From: Pseudofrankia asymbiotica
GTDB lineage: Bacteria; Actinomycetota; Actinomycetes; Frankiales; Frankiaceae
DNA length: 5,110 nucleotides
Reading direction: 5' to 3'
Assembly (NCBI RefSeq): GCF_001983105.1
Contig: NZ_MOMC01000042.1
Location: 45,141 to 50,250 of the forward strand
The translations under genes were made by a program, and so were the position numbers. Position 1 is the stretch's first letter; the number at the start of each line of letters is the position of its first letter. The notes under the pieces were generated by a model. It was given only the letters and a program-made list of their open reading frames with translations. It did no database searches and had not been told where the DNA came from. Shown here one piece after another: positions 1 to 5,110 of the stretch.

Positions 1-819
1 CGGCTGCAGGGCGCGGCGATCTGGCTGGACTTCCCGAGCGTGGGCGCCACCGAGAACCTGCTGATGGCTGGGGCCGTCGCCAAGGGAACGACGGTCATCG
101 ACAACGCCGCCCGCGAGCCGGAGATCGCCGACCTGTGCGAGTTCCTCACCGAGATGGGCGCCGGTATCGAGGGAATCGGCGGGTCGACGCTGGTCATCGA
201 AGGCGTGGACGAGCTGCGCCCGGTGACGCACGAGACCGTCCCGGATCGGATCGTCGCCGGAACCTATGCCATCGGCGCGGTCATGACCCGTGGGGACGTG
301 ATGATCCGCAACGGGCGCGCCGAGCACCTCGGGATCGTGCTGGAGAAGCTGACTGCCGCCGGGGCCAGCGTCGAGACCGGCGCCGACGGATTCCGGGTGA
401 GCATCCAGGACCAGCCACGCTCGATCGACGTCGTCACCCTGCCCTACCCCGGCTTCCCGACGGACCTGCTTCCCCAGATCATCGCGCTCGAGGCGGTCAG
501 CCAGGGCATCTCGCTGATCACCGAGAACGTCTTCGACAGCCGGTTCGTGTTCTGCCGGGAGCTGCTGCGCATGGGCGCCCAGCTACGCACCGACGGCCAC
601 CACGTCGTCGTCCGCCCGGCCTCCAGGCTGGTCGGCGCGTCCGTCGTCGCCTCCGACGTGCGGGCCGGGGCGGGCCTGGTGCTCGCCGGGCTGGTCGCCG
701 AGGGCATGACCGAGGTGCATGAGGTCCACCACATCGACCGCGGCTACGCCGGCTTCGTCGAGAACATGCGCGCCCTCGGCGCGGACATCCGTCGCGACCA
801 GGTCACCGCGGCGGCCTGA
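1..819 (+). CDS. murA: UDP-N-acetylglucosamine 1-carboxyvinyltransferase (MurA), 3' part; 5' end outside the window
   Basis: This cytoplasmic enzyme transfers enolpyruvate from PEP to UDP-GlcNAc, the first committed step of peptidoglycan synthesis. The frame is open from base 1 (reading [19 protein letters not shown]) to the TGA at 817-819, giving 272 residues. MurA proteins have about 420, so roughly 150 N-terminal residues lie upstream; the in-frame GTG at 40 is an internal valine, not the start. Family hallmarks are visible: [10 protein letters not shown] and NAAREPEI near the left edge, PGFPTDL at about 451-468 (its Asp at 463-465 matches the E. coli Asp305 general base), [26 protein letters not shown] [15 protein letters not shown], and HIDRGY with the Arg at 739-741 matching the PEP-contacting Arg397. 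The segment aligns well from memory with M. tuberculosis MurA (Rv1315). The loop residue that decides fosfomycin sensitivity (Cys, or Asp in mycobacteria) is in the missing part. A MurA-like EPSP-synthase-family paralogue is possible but less likely. Confidence 0.95.
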   Translation, partial: RLQGAAIWLDFPSVGATENLLMAGAVAKGTTVIDNAAREPEIADLCEFLTEMGAGIEGIGGSTLVIEGVDELRPVTHETVPDRIVAGTYAIGAVMTRGDVMIRNGRAEHLGIVLEKLTAAGASVETGADGFRVSIQDQPRSIDVVTLPYPGFPTDLLPQIIALEAVSQGISLITENVFDSRFVFCRELLRMGAQLRTDGHHVVVRPASRLVGASVVASDVRAGAGLVLAGLVAEGMTEVHEVHHIDRGYAGFVENMRALGADIRRDQVTAAA

Positions 820-882
820 GGCGGGCGCCGGGTACGCTGCGGCTCCGCGGACGTCGACGACCGCCCAACGGGGCTCCACCGC

Positions 883-896
883 GACACCGGGGTGTC
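883..896. repeat. Short perfect inverted repeat, GACACC-GG-GGTGTC
   Basis: Two 6-base arms, GACACC (883-888) and GGTGTC (891-896), flank a GG spacer, 64 bases after the murA stop. The size and symmetry would fit a dimeric repressor site, but in GC-rich DNA a 6-bp inverted repeat can arise by chance and no promoter is evident beside it. Function is unassigned. Confidence 0.4.
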
Positions 897-927
897 ACCC
901 ACCCCCGGGAGTTCGGGCGGGCTCCGA

Positions 928-957
928 CCTGTGCGATCCTGCCTTTGATTGCACAGG
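928..957 (+). terminator. Strong stem-loop between murA and the membrane-protein gene; candidate terminator or 5'-leader hairpin
   Basis: Arm CCTGTGCGATC (928-938) pairs with GATTGCACAGG (947-957) around the 8-base loop CTGCCTTT. All 11 positions pair in RNA, with one G-U wobble (935-950). It lies 109 bases after the murA stop and 41-71 bases before the possible starts of the next gene. No T-run follows, so it is not a classical intrinsic terminator; actinobacterial hairpins often lack the U-tail, and termination is one reading. A leader hairpin or an operator for the downstream gene is the alternative. The structure is directly visible; its role is inferred. Confidence 0.5.
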
Positions 958-1027
958 CCTGAGGCCTACGTCCCCGGGGCACCACGGGGGAAGGTATGTG
1001 GAGGCCGAACGGAGGCACGTGCAGGAG

Positions 1028-1720
1028 ATGGACGTACCGATGCCGGCGGGCCCGGGTGAGCAGACCCGCGTAGCAGGGACGCCCTTGGCGGCCTGGGTCG
1101 AGCAACGACGCCCGTTCGTGATCGCTGGCGCCTTCGTCCTGGCGGTCGTGCTCGGCATCGTCATCGGCCTGGCCACCGCGTCCTCCCCCGCCTCGGACGA
1201 CGCGGGCGGCGGCGTTGACGTCGCGGCGCCGGCGCGCAAGCCACCGCTGCCAGCGCTGCCCTGGGAGGGCAGCCGCTCCCCGGGAACCGCCGTCAACATG
1301 ACCGTTGGCGATGACCTACGCCCAGCGCTGACCTGGGCCACCGCGGACGCCGCACTCGCCAAGGCCGGCAAAACGACCCTGTCCGCGGCGTGGGAGGCAG
1401 CGCAGACGTCCGATTCCAGCGACGCGCAGTCCAACACGGGCGCAGCCGCGTTGACCGCCGACGCGATCACGATCCCGCCCCAGAAGCTGTTCTATGGCGC
1501 CGTCCAGGGCGCTTCCGCGGCCGAGGACGTGTTCTGGGCCGCCGGCCTCACCAGCACGTCGAGCACCGCCATCCCGGTCGCCCAGCTGCACGTCTGGAAG
1601 CGGGCCAGCACCGGGCCGTGGACCGAGGTCGCCAGCGGGGCCGGCGCCTGCGACAAGATGGTGCCCAAGCCGCTGCTCACCGTCTGGGGTCCCAACAAGG
1701 TGTGCTCCACCCAGGGCTGA
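1028..1720 (+). CDS. Membrane-anchored protein of unknown function, single N-terminal transmembrane helix
   Basis: I do not recognise the family. From the ATG at 1028 it has 230 residues. A cytoplasmic N-terminus of about 29 residues ends in EQRRP. A hydrophobic helix at about residues 30-53 (FVIAGAFVLAVVLGIVIGLA) follows, so the charge pattern fits N-in, C-out topology. Next come an Asp/Gly/Ala linker and a Pro-rich stretch (KPPLPALPW, about residues 71-79), then an extracytoplasmic domain of about 150 residues. There is no lipobox, and only two cysteines follow the helix (about C208 and C226, near the C-terminus), placed to form one disulphide. The start is uncertain. ATG 1028 has GGAGG (1011-1015) 12 bases upstream; GTG 1019 has the same GGAGG only 3 bases away; GTG 998 (240 residues) follows a G-rich GGGGGAAGG. 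The frame stays open back into murA, but that part is non-coding in character. The stop is the TGA at 1718-1720. Expression is likely independent of murA because of the intervening stem-loop. Confidence 0.75.
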   Translation: MDVPMPAGPGEQTRVAGTPLAAWVEQRRPFVIAGAFVLAVVLGIVIGLATASSPASDDAGGGVDVAAPARKPPLPALPWEGSRSPGTAVNMTVGDDLRPALTWATADAALAKAGKTTLSAAWEAAQTSDSSDAQSNTGAAALTADAITIPPQKLFYGAVQGASAAEDVFWAAGLTSTSSTAIPVAQLHVWKRASTGPWTEVASGAGACDKMVPKPLLTVWGPNKVCSTQG

Positions 1721-1749
1721 GCCCCGAGCATCTCCTTGCTACGCGCGGT

Positions 1750-1794
1750 TCCCGCCAGCACGACGGTCCCGCCAGCACGGCCGCGAGCCAGCAC
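1750..1794. repeat. Short tandem-like repeat, GCCAGCAC three times
   Basis: TCCCGCCAGCACG occurs at 1750-1762 and again at 1767-1779, 17 bases apart. The core GCCAGCAC recurs at 1787-1794, 16 bases further on. This could be an array of protein-binding sites or a decaying tandem duplication. It begins 30 bases after the stop of the membrane-protein gene. Confidence 0.45.
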
Positions 1795-2014
1795 AGCTGC
1801 TCCGGGAGCTTCGCGGGCACCTCGCAACCCGCCGTTCACCACCTCGGTGGGTCCGCCGCTGAGGCGTGAGTCTCGCCACGATTGTGGATCGTCCTGCTCA
1901 GGCGTGATTGGTGACAGTTCACTTGGCGGGCGCGGGACAGGGTGGCGCCGGTACGCTTTCGCCGTTGGCCACGATCTGGGAGGTGGCGCTTCGCCGCGGC
2001 GCGGCCTCCCCAAC

Positions 2015-2023
2015 GGTGAGGGG
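2015..2023 (+). promoter_or_regulatory. Ribosome binding site that supports the meaA start at 2034
   Basis: GGTGAGGGG, a purine-rich Shine-Dalgarno-like tract, ends 10 bases before the ATG at 2034. That spacing is slightly long but usable. It supports starting meaA here rather than at the in-frame TTG at 1908, which has no comparable tract and would add 42 residues unlike the family. The overlapping ATG at 2024 is in another frame. Confidence 0.5.
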
Positions 2024-2033
2024 ATGGCTGGCG

Positions 2034-4067
2034 ATGGTTGACCAAGCCGGTCAGGGCAGGGACAGCGCGGGCATCCGCCCGCAGCGGGATCGGCCGTGGA
2101 TCGTCCGGACATACGCGGGTCACTCTAGCCCGGCGGAAAGCAACGCGCTCTACCGGCGCAACCTCGCCAAGGGCCAGACAGGGCTGTCGGTCGCCTTTGA
2201 CCTGCCGACGCAGACCGGCTACGACCCGGACCATCCGCTCGCACGCGGCGAGGTCGGCAAGGTCGGCGTCCCGGTCGCGCACGTGGGTGACATGCGGGCG
2301 CTGTTCGAGGGCATCCCGCTCGACCGGATGAACACCTCGATGACGATCAACGCCACCGCGATGTGGCTGCTGGCGCTCTACCAGGTCGTCGCCGAGGAGC
2401 AGGGCGTCGCCCCGGCCGCGCTCAACGGGACCACCCAGAACGACATCATCAAGGAGTACCTGTCCCGCGGGACCTACGTCTTCCCGCCCGGGCCGTCACT
2501 TCGGCTGATCACCGACCTCATCGCCTACACGGTGACCGAGATCCCGAAGTGGAACCCGATCAACGTCTGCAGCTACCACCTGCAGGAGGCTGGCGCCACG
2601 CCGGTGCAGGAGCTGGCCTACTCGATCTGCACGGTGATCGCGGTGCTGGACGCCGTCGTCGCCTCGGGCCAGGTGCCGCGGGAGCGGATGGGCGACGTCT
2701 GCGCCCGGATCTCCTTCTTCGTCAACGCCGGGGTGCGTTTCGTCGAGGAGATGTGCAAGATGCGCGCCTTCGGGGCGCTCTGGGATGACCTGCTGCGTAC
2801 TCGGTACGGCGTCGAGAACCCCAAGCACCGCCGGTTCCGTTACGGCGTGCAGGTCAACTCGCTCGGCCTGACCGAGGCGCAGCCGGAGAACAACGTCATC
2901 CGGATCGTTCTCGAGGCGCTCGGCGTCACCCTGTCGAAGGACGCGCGCTGCCGGGCCTTGCAGTTGCCGGCCTGGAACGAGGCGCTCGGCCTGCCGCGGC
3001 CGTGGGACCAGCAGTGGTCGCTGCGCATCCAGCAGATCCTGGCCTACGAGACGGACCTGCTGGAGTACGAGGACATCTTCGAGGGCTCGGTCGTCATCGA
3101 GAAGCGCGTCGCCGAGCTGGTCGAGGCGGCACAGGCCGAGATCGACCGCGTGCAGGCGATGGGCGGCGCGGTCGCCGCCGTCGAGTCCGGCTACATGAAG
3201 TCCCAGCTCGTCTCGTCGCAGGCGGCCCGACGCGGCCGGATCGAGAGCGGCGAGGACGTCGTCGTCGGCGTCAACCGGTTCACCGAGACCGAGCCGAACC
3301 CGCTGCTCGCCGACCTGGACGCCGCCATCCAGACCGTCGACCCGGCGGTCGAGGCGGCGGCGAAGGAGGCGCTGGCTTCCTGGCGGTCGAAGCGCGACCC
3401 GGCCGCCGTCGACGAGGCACTGCTGACGCTGCGCGAGGCGGCCAAGTCCGACGCCAATCTGGTCCCGGCGACGCTCGCCTGCGCCCGCGCCGGCGTCACC
3501 ACCGGCGAGTGGTCCGAGGTGCTGCGCGAGATCTTCGGCGAGTACCGGGCGCCCACCGGCGTGTCCGGGGCGACCGTCGGCGCGTCGGCCGGCACGGCCG
3601 CCGGCGACGAGCTCGCCGCCGTCCGGGAACGGGTCGCCGAGACCGGTCGCGAGCTGGGCCGACGGGTGAAGGTCCTCATCGGCAAGCCCGGCCTGGACGG
3701 GCACTCCAACGGCGCCGAGCAGATAGCGGTGCGTGCCCGCGACGCCGGCTTCGAGGTCGTCTACCAGGGCATCCGCCTCACGCCCGAGCAGATCGTCGCC
3801 GCCGCCGTCCAGGAGGACGTCCACCTCGTCGGCCTGTCGATCCTGTCCGGCTCCCATCTGGAGCTGGTTCCCCAGGTGCTCGACGGCCTGCGCGCCGCCG
3901 GGCTCGGCGACCTGCCGGTCGTCGTCGGCGGCATCATCCCCGACCGCGACGCCGAGACCCTCCGCTCGGCCGGCGTCGCCGCGGTCTACACCCCCAAGGA
4001 CTACGGCATGACCGCGATCATGTCCGGCTTCGTCGACATCATCCGCGAGGCGGGCGGCCTCACCTGA
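2034..4067 (+). CDS. meaA: Ethylmalonyl-CoA mutase, B12-dependent (MeaA/Ecm family), complete
   Basis: This enzyme should interconvert (2R)-ethylmalonyl-CoA and methylsuccinyl-CoA with adenosylcobalamin, in the ethylmalonyl-CoA pathway for acetyl-CoA assimilation and in the CoA-ester pool that feeds polyketide extender units. It has 677 residues from ATG 2034, a family-typical length. The N-terminal mutase barrel (about residues 20-500) has RTYAGHS (Y27, equivalent to methylmalonyl-CoA mutase Tyr89), [28 protein letters not shown] (R157) and [10 protein letters not shown] (H182, equivalent to His244). An Ala/Gly-rich linker leads to the C-terminal B12 domain with [11 protein letters not shown]555-x-H557-x-x-G560 is the base-off motif and H557 the cobalt ligand. 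From memory the whole chain follows Streptomyces MeaA closely, including [28 protein letters not shown] in place of the THRGYD of methylmalonyl-CoA mutase separates it from MutB. Both domains are on one chain and no small subunit is needed. No ccr, epimerase or chaperone gene is visible nearby. The family is certain; the exact substrate is inferred. Confidence 0.95.
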   Translation: MVDQAGQGRDSAGIRPQRDRPWIVRTYAGHSSPAESNALYRRNLAKGQTGLSVAFDLPTQTGYDPDHPLARGEVGKVGVPVAHVGDMRALFEGIPLDRMNTSMTINATAMWLLALYQVVAEEQGVAPAALNGTTQNDIIKEYLSRGTYVFPPGPSLRLITDLIAYTVTEIPKWNPINVCSYHLQEAGATPVQELAYSICTVIAVLDAVVASGQVPRERMGDVCARISFFVNAGVRFVEEMCKMRAFGALWDDLLRTRYGVENPKHRRFRYGVQVNSLGLTEAQPENNVIRIVLEALGVTLSKDARCRALQLPAWNEALGLPRPWDQQWSLRIQQILAYETDLLEYEDIFEGSVVIEKRVAELVEAAQAEIDRVQAMGGAVAAVESGYMKSQLVSSQAARRGRIESGEDVVVGVNRFTETEPNPLLADLDAAIQTVDPAVEAAAKEALASWRSKRDPAAVDEALLTLREAAKSDANLVPATLACARAGVTTGEWSEVLREIFGEYRAPTGVSGATVGASAGTAAGDELAAVRERVAETGRELGRRVKVLIGKPGLDGHSNGAEQIAVRARDAGFEVVYQGIRLTPEQIVAAAVQEDVHLVGLSILSGSHLELVPQVLDGLRAAGLGDLPVVVGGIIPDRDAETLRSAGVAAVYTPKDYGMTAIMSGFVDIIREAGGLT

Positions 4068-4114
4068 GCCTCCTCGCCGCCCCACTCACCAGGCCTCCCC
4101 GCCAACCAGACGGC
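4068..4114 (+). other. C-rich, G-poor tract after meaA; possible Rho-loading region
   Basis: The 47 bases after the meaA stop contain 27 C and 9 G on the + strand. This skew stands out against the balanced GC of the neighbouring coding DNA. C-over-G tracts are typical of Rho utilisation sites, so Rho-dependent ending of the meaA transcript here, just before the palindrome, is possible. No T-run or other intrinsic terminator follows. Confidence 0.3.
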
Positions 4115-4116
4115 AG

Positions 4117-4156
4117 AGTTCTATATCGCCCTGTCTTGACAGGGTGATATAGAACT
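4117..4156. repeat. 40-bp near-perfect palindrome overlapping the promoter of the AlbA_2-domain gene; candidate operator
   Basis: AGTTCTATATCGCCCTGTC (4117-4135) and GACAGGGTGATATAGAACT (4138-4156) are 19-base arms separated by TT. Eighteen of 19 positions are complementary; the exception (C4128 against T4145) becomes a G-U-type difference in one strand of RNA. The A/T-containing ends (TTCTATAT, ATATAGAA) differ from the GC-rich surroundings. It starts 50 bases after the meaA stop and ends 5 bases before the ATG at 4162. As DNA it resembles a dimeric or tetrameric repressor operator. As RNA it folds into a long stem capped by CUUG and could also protect or end the meaA transcript. A dispersed palindromic repeat family is a third option. 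Confidence 0.85.
4145..4153 (+). promoter_or_regulatory. Extended -10 promoter element inside the palindrome
   Basis: TG (4145-4146), one base, then TATAGA (4148-4153) matches TGnTATAAT at most positions. A start 6-8 bases further on would be at about 4159-4161, at or next to the ATG at 4162, giving a leaderless or nearly leaderless mRNA. The region 17 bases upstream (ATCGCC) is a poor -35, as is usual for extended -10 promoters. A perfect TTGACA at 4136-4141 is only 6 bases from this -10, so it is not its partner. The symmetric element on the minus strand has CG instead of TG. Confidence 0.5.
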
Positions 4157-4161
4157 AGCTC

Positions 4162-5110
4162 ATGGCAGCCAGCCGACAGCGCCTCAGTCGCGAGGTCGAC
4201 CGAGCGCTCCAGGAGGTACTCGGCGGGCGCAGGGCGTCCGAGCTTGAGTCGCTGACCTTGGACTTCAAGGAGATCAAGCGCCCCGCCCCCAATGACCGCG
4301 ACCCACTCAAAGCCGCGGCCCTCGACCTGGCCGAAGCCGTCGCCTGCCTGTCGAACAGCCGCGGTGGCACCGTCGTGGTCGGCGTCTCGGACGGCGGCAC
4401 CGGACCGGCCGGCATCGTGGGTGTGCCGGACGAGCTCGATACCGACGAGCTGCGTCGACGCATCTGGCAGCTGACGTCACCGCCGCTCGTCGTGGACCTC
4501 GAAGACCGGCAGGTCAACGGCCGCCGGGTCCTGCTGATCACCGTCGAGCCTGGGTTCGACCTTGTCCGCGTAGGCGGCAAGCTGCGGGAGCGGATCGGTA
4601 CCTCCTGCGAGCCGCTGACCGCCGAGCGAGAGGCCACCGTCCGGGATGACCGGCGCGGGTATGACTGGTCCGCCGAGCGCACCCACCTGCGCGCGGATGA
4701 CGTCTCCGCCCGCGCCGTGGAGGAGGCGCGCCGCCTGCTCATCGAGGCGGGAGACGCGCAAAGTCGGCGACGGGCCGAGCTGAGTACGGCGGACCTGCTG
4801 CGTGAGTGCGGGGTCCTGCTCGACGACGGAGACCTGACGCGAGCCGGCGCGCTGCTGTTCTGCGCGACGACGGGGCTGTCTGTGGAACCATCCCTGCACT
4901 ACCTACGCCGGCGCACGCCAGCGGGCTCTCTCGCACGCCCGCCGTCTGTCCATGACACGCCTTTGACCGTCGCGGTGGTCGATGTACTGCGTGGCATCGA
5001 CGCGATCAACGAGACGGTCTCCGTGACGCTCCCGACCGGTGTTCAGCAACAGCTGGAGACAATCCCTGGTCCGGCCGTTCGGGAGGCGGTCGTGAACGCG
5101 GTCGCGCACC
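4162..5110 (+). CDS. Schlafen AlbA_2 domain protein with C-terminal GHKL-type ATPase region (COG2865-like), 3' end outside the window
   Basis: The frame is open from ATG 4162 to the edge (316 codons, no stop). An N-terminal helix of about 30 residues precedes the AlbA_2 domain (about residues 27-150): LDFKEIKR at 33-40, then LAEAVACLSNSRGGTVVVGVSDG at 56-78, the typical nucleic-acid-binding core, with KLRERIGTSCEPL further on. A linker with GYDWSAE and a middle region (GALLFC, LHYLRRR) follow. REAVVNAVAH at 307-316 is the start of the N-box of a GHKL/HATPase_c_4 ATP-binding domain, with the rest beyond the window. Family members (about 400-600 residues) are usually annotated as transcriptional regulators or ATP-binding proteins and sometimes lie in defence or mobile islands; this one's function is unknown. 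No Shine-Dalgarno precedes the ATG, consistent with leaderless expression from the -10 at 4148. A strong AGGAGGT at 4211-4217 is internal with no usable start after it. CTT, CTA, GTA, AGT and CGA codons appear more often than in meaA, hinting at acquisition. Confidence 0.85.
   Translation, partial: MAASRQRLSREVDRALQEVLGGRRASELESLTLDFKEIKRPAPNDRDPLKAAALDLAEAVACLSNSRGGTVVVGVSDGGTGPAGIVGVPDELDTDELRRRIWQLTSPPLVVDLEDRQVNGRRVLLITVEPGFDLVRVGGKLRERIGTSCEPLTAEREATVRDDRRGYDWSAERTHLRADDVSARAVEEARRLLIEAGDAQSRRRAELSTADLLRECGVLLDDGDLTRAGALLFCATTGLSVEPSLHYLRRRTPAGSLARPPSVHDTPLTVAVVDVLRGIDAINETVSVTLPTGVQQQLETIPGPAVREAVVNAVAH

Larger units (their letters stand above)
1721..2033. other. Intergenic region with short direct and inverted repeats; no gene seen
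   Basis: These 313 bases separate the membrane-protein gene from meaA. Short open frames cross them in several phases, but none has a convincing start and ribosome site or a recognisable product. Visible items are: TCCCGCCAGCACG twice (1750-1762, 1767-1779), with a third GCCAGCAC at 1787-1794; an imperfect hairpin with CCGCGA (1781-1786) pairing to TCGCGG (1811-1816); GCTCC-G-GGAGC (1799-1809); CCACC-TC-GGTGG (1839-1850); AGGCGTGA twice (1862-1869, 1900-1907); and GTGA-CAGT-TCAC (1911-1922). The meaA promoter and the end of the upstream transcript should lie here. The only -10-like hexamer I noted, TACGCT at 1952-1957, has no matching -35 at normal spacing. No cobalamin-riboswitch B12 box was found, although meaA encodes a B12 enzyme. 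Confidence 0.6.

Noticed and set aside
719..1027. N-terminal extension of the membrane protein back into murA
   Set aside because: The frame is open, but the extension is Arg/Thr/Pro-rich shadow sequence overlapping the murA 3' end and the 928-957 stem-loop. Better starts exist at 998-1028.
1952..1957. TACGCT as the -10 of the meaA promoter
   Set aside because: The nearest -35-like hexamer, TTGGCG at 1923-1928, leaves a 23-base spacer. A TAnnnT match alone is too weak to annotate.
1721..2033. Cobalamin riboswitch ahead of the B12-dependent mutase gene
   Set aside because: I looked for a B12-box-like sequence and its supporting helices and found none. The repeats present do not form that architecture.
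2496..4085. 529-codon open frame on the minus strand over meaA
   Set aside because: It lies antisense to a well-recognised, full-length mutase. Its translation is a low-complexity mix of Gly, Ala, Arg, Asp and Leu, as expected for a complementary-strand frame in high-GC DNA.
3002..4147. 381-codon + strand frame overlapping meaA in another phase
   Set aside because: The translation is almost entirely Arg, Gly, Pro and Ala, which is the usual frame-shifted shadow of a GC-rich gene, and it overlaps the real reading frame.
4136..4153. TTGACA (4136-4141) plus TATAGA (4148-4153) as a -35/-10 pair
   Set aside because: The two hexamers are only 6 bases apart, far short of the 16-18 needed. TTGACA arises from the palindrome centre, and the -10 is better read as an extended -10.
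4117..4156. Palindrome as a simple intrinsic terminator of meaA
   Set aside because: No T-run follows and the next gene starts 5 bases later. A 3'-end role for the RNA hairpin remains possible, but the -10 element and position favour a promoter/operator reading.
4155..4742. 195-codon minus-strand frame over the AlbA_2-domain gene
   Set aside because: It is rich in Ser and Arg with no recognisable motif. The + strand frame has clear family motifs and stays open to the window edge.

Overview
The window looks like the chromosome of a high-GC actinobacterium. It is GC-rich throughout, third codon positions are mostly G or C, start codons include GTG, and the closest family matches I recall are mycobacterial MurA and streptomycete MeaA. 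A Frankia-like organism is plausible, but the sequence alone does not prove it. Every gene I accept lies on the + strand. The long minus-strand open frames over the same DNA are high-GC shadows.

Layout: (1) 1-819 is the 3' two thirds of a MurA gene (UDP-GlcNAc enolpyruvyl transferase, first committed step of peptidoglycan synthesis), cut by the left edge. (2) 820-1027 is non-coding and holds a 14-bp palindrome and a strong 11-bp stem-loop. (3) About 1028-1720 encodes a single-pass, membrane-anchored protein with an extracytoplasmic domain of unknown function. (4) 1721-2033 is a 313-bp intergenic stretch with short repeats and inverted repeats and no convincing gene. (5) 2034-4067 is a complete MeaA/Ecm-type ethylmalonyl-CoA mutase, a B12-dependent enzyme with its catalytic and cobalamin-binding domains on one chain. 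(6) 4068-4161 has a C-rich tract followed by a 40-bp near-perfect palindrome. (7) 4162 to the right edge is the 5' part of a Schlafen-AlbA_2 / GHKL-ATPase type protein (COG2865-like), with an accessory rather than a housekeeping character.

The first three genes are cell-envelope and central-metabolism genes in the same direction, but the 200-300 bp gaps argue against one tight operon. The most interesting site is the junction at 4117-4164. The palindrome's only arm mismatch creates a TGnTATAGA extended -10 on the + strand alone. That -10 would place the transcription start at or next to the ATG of the AlbA_2 gene, which has no Shine-Dalgarno sequence. This suggests a leaderless gene under an operator that overlaps its promoter, possibly autoregulated, next to core metabolic DNA.
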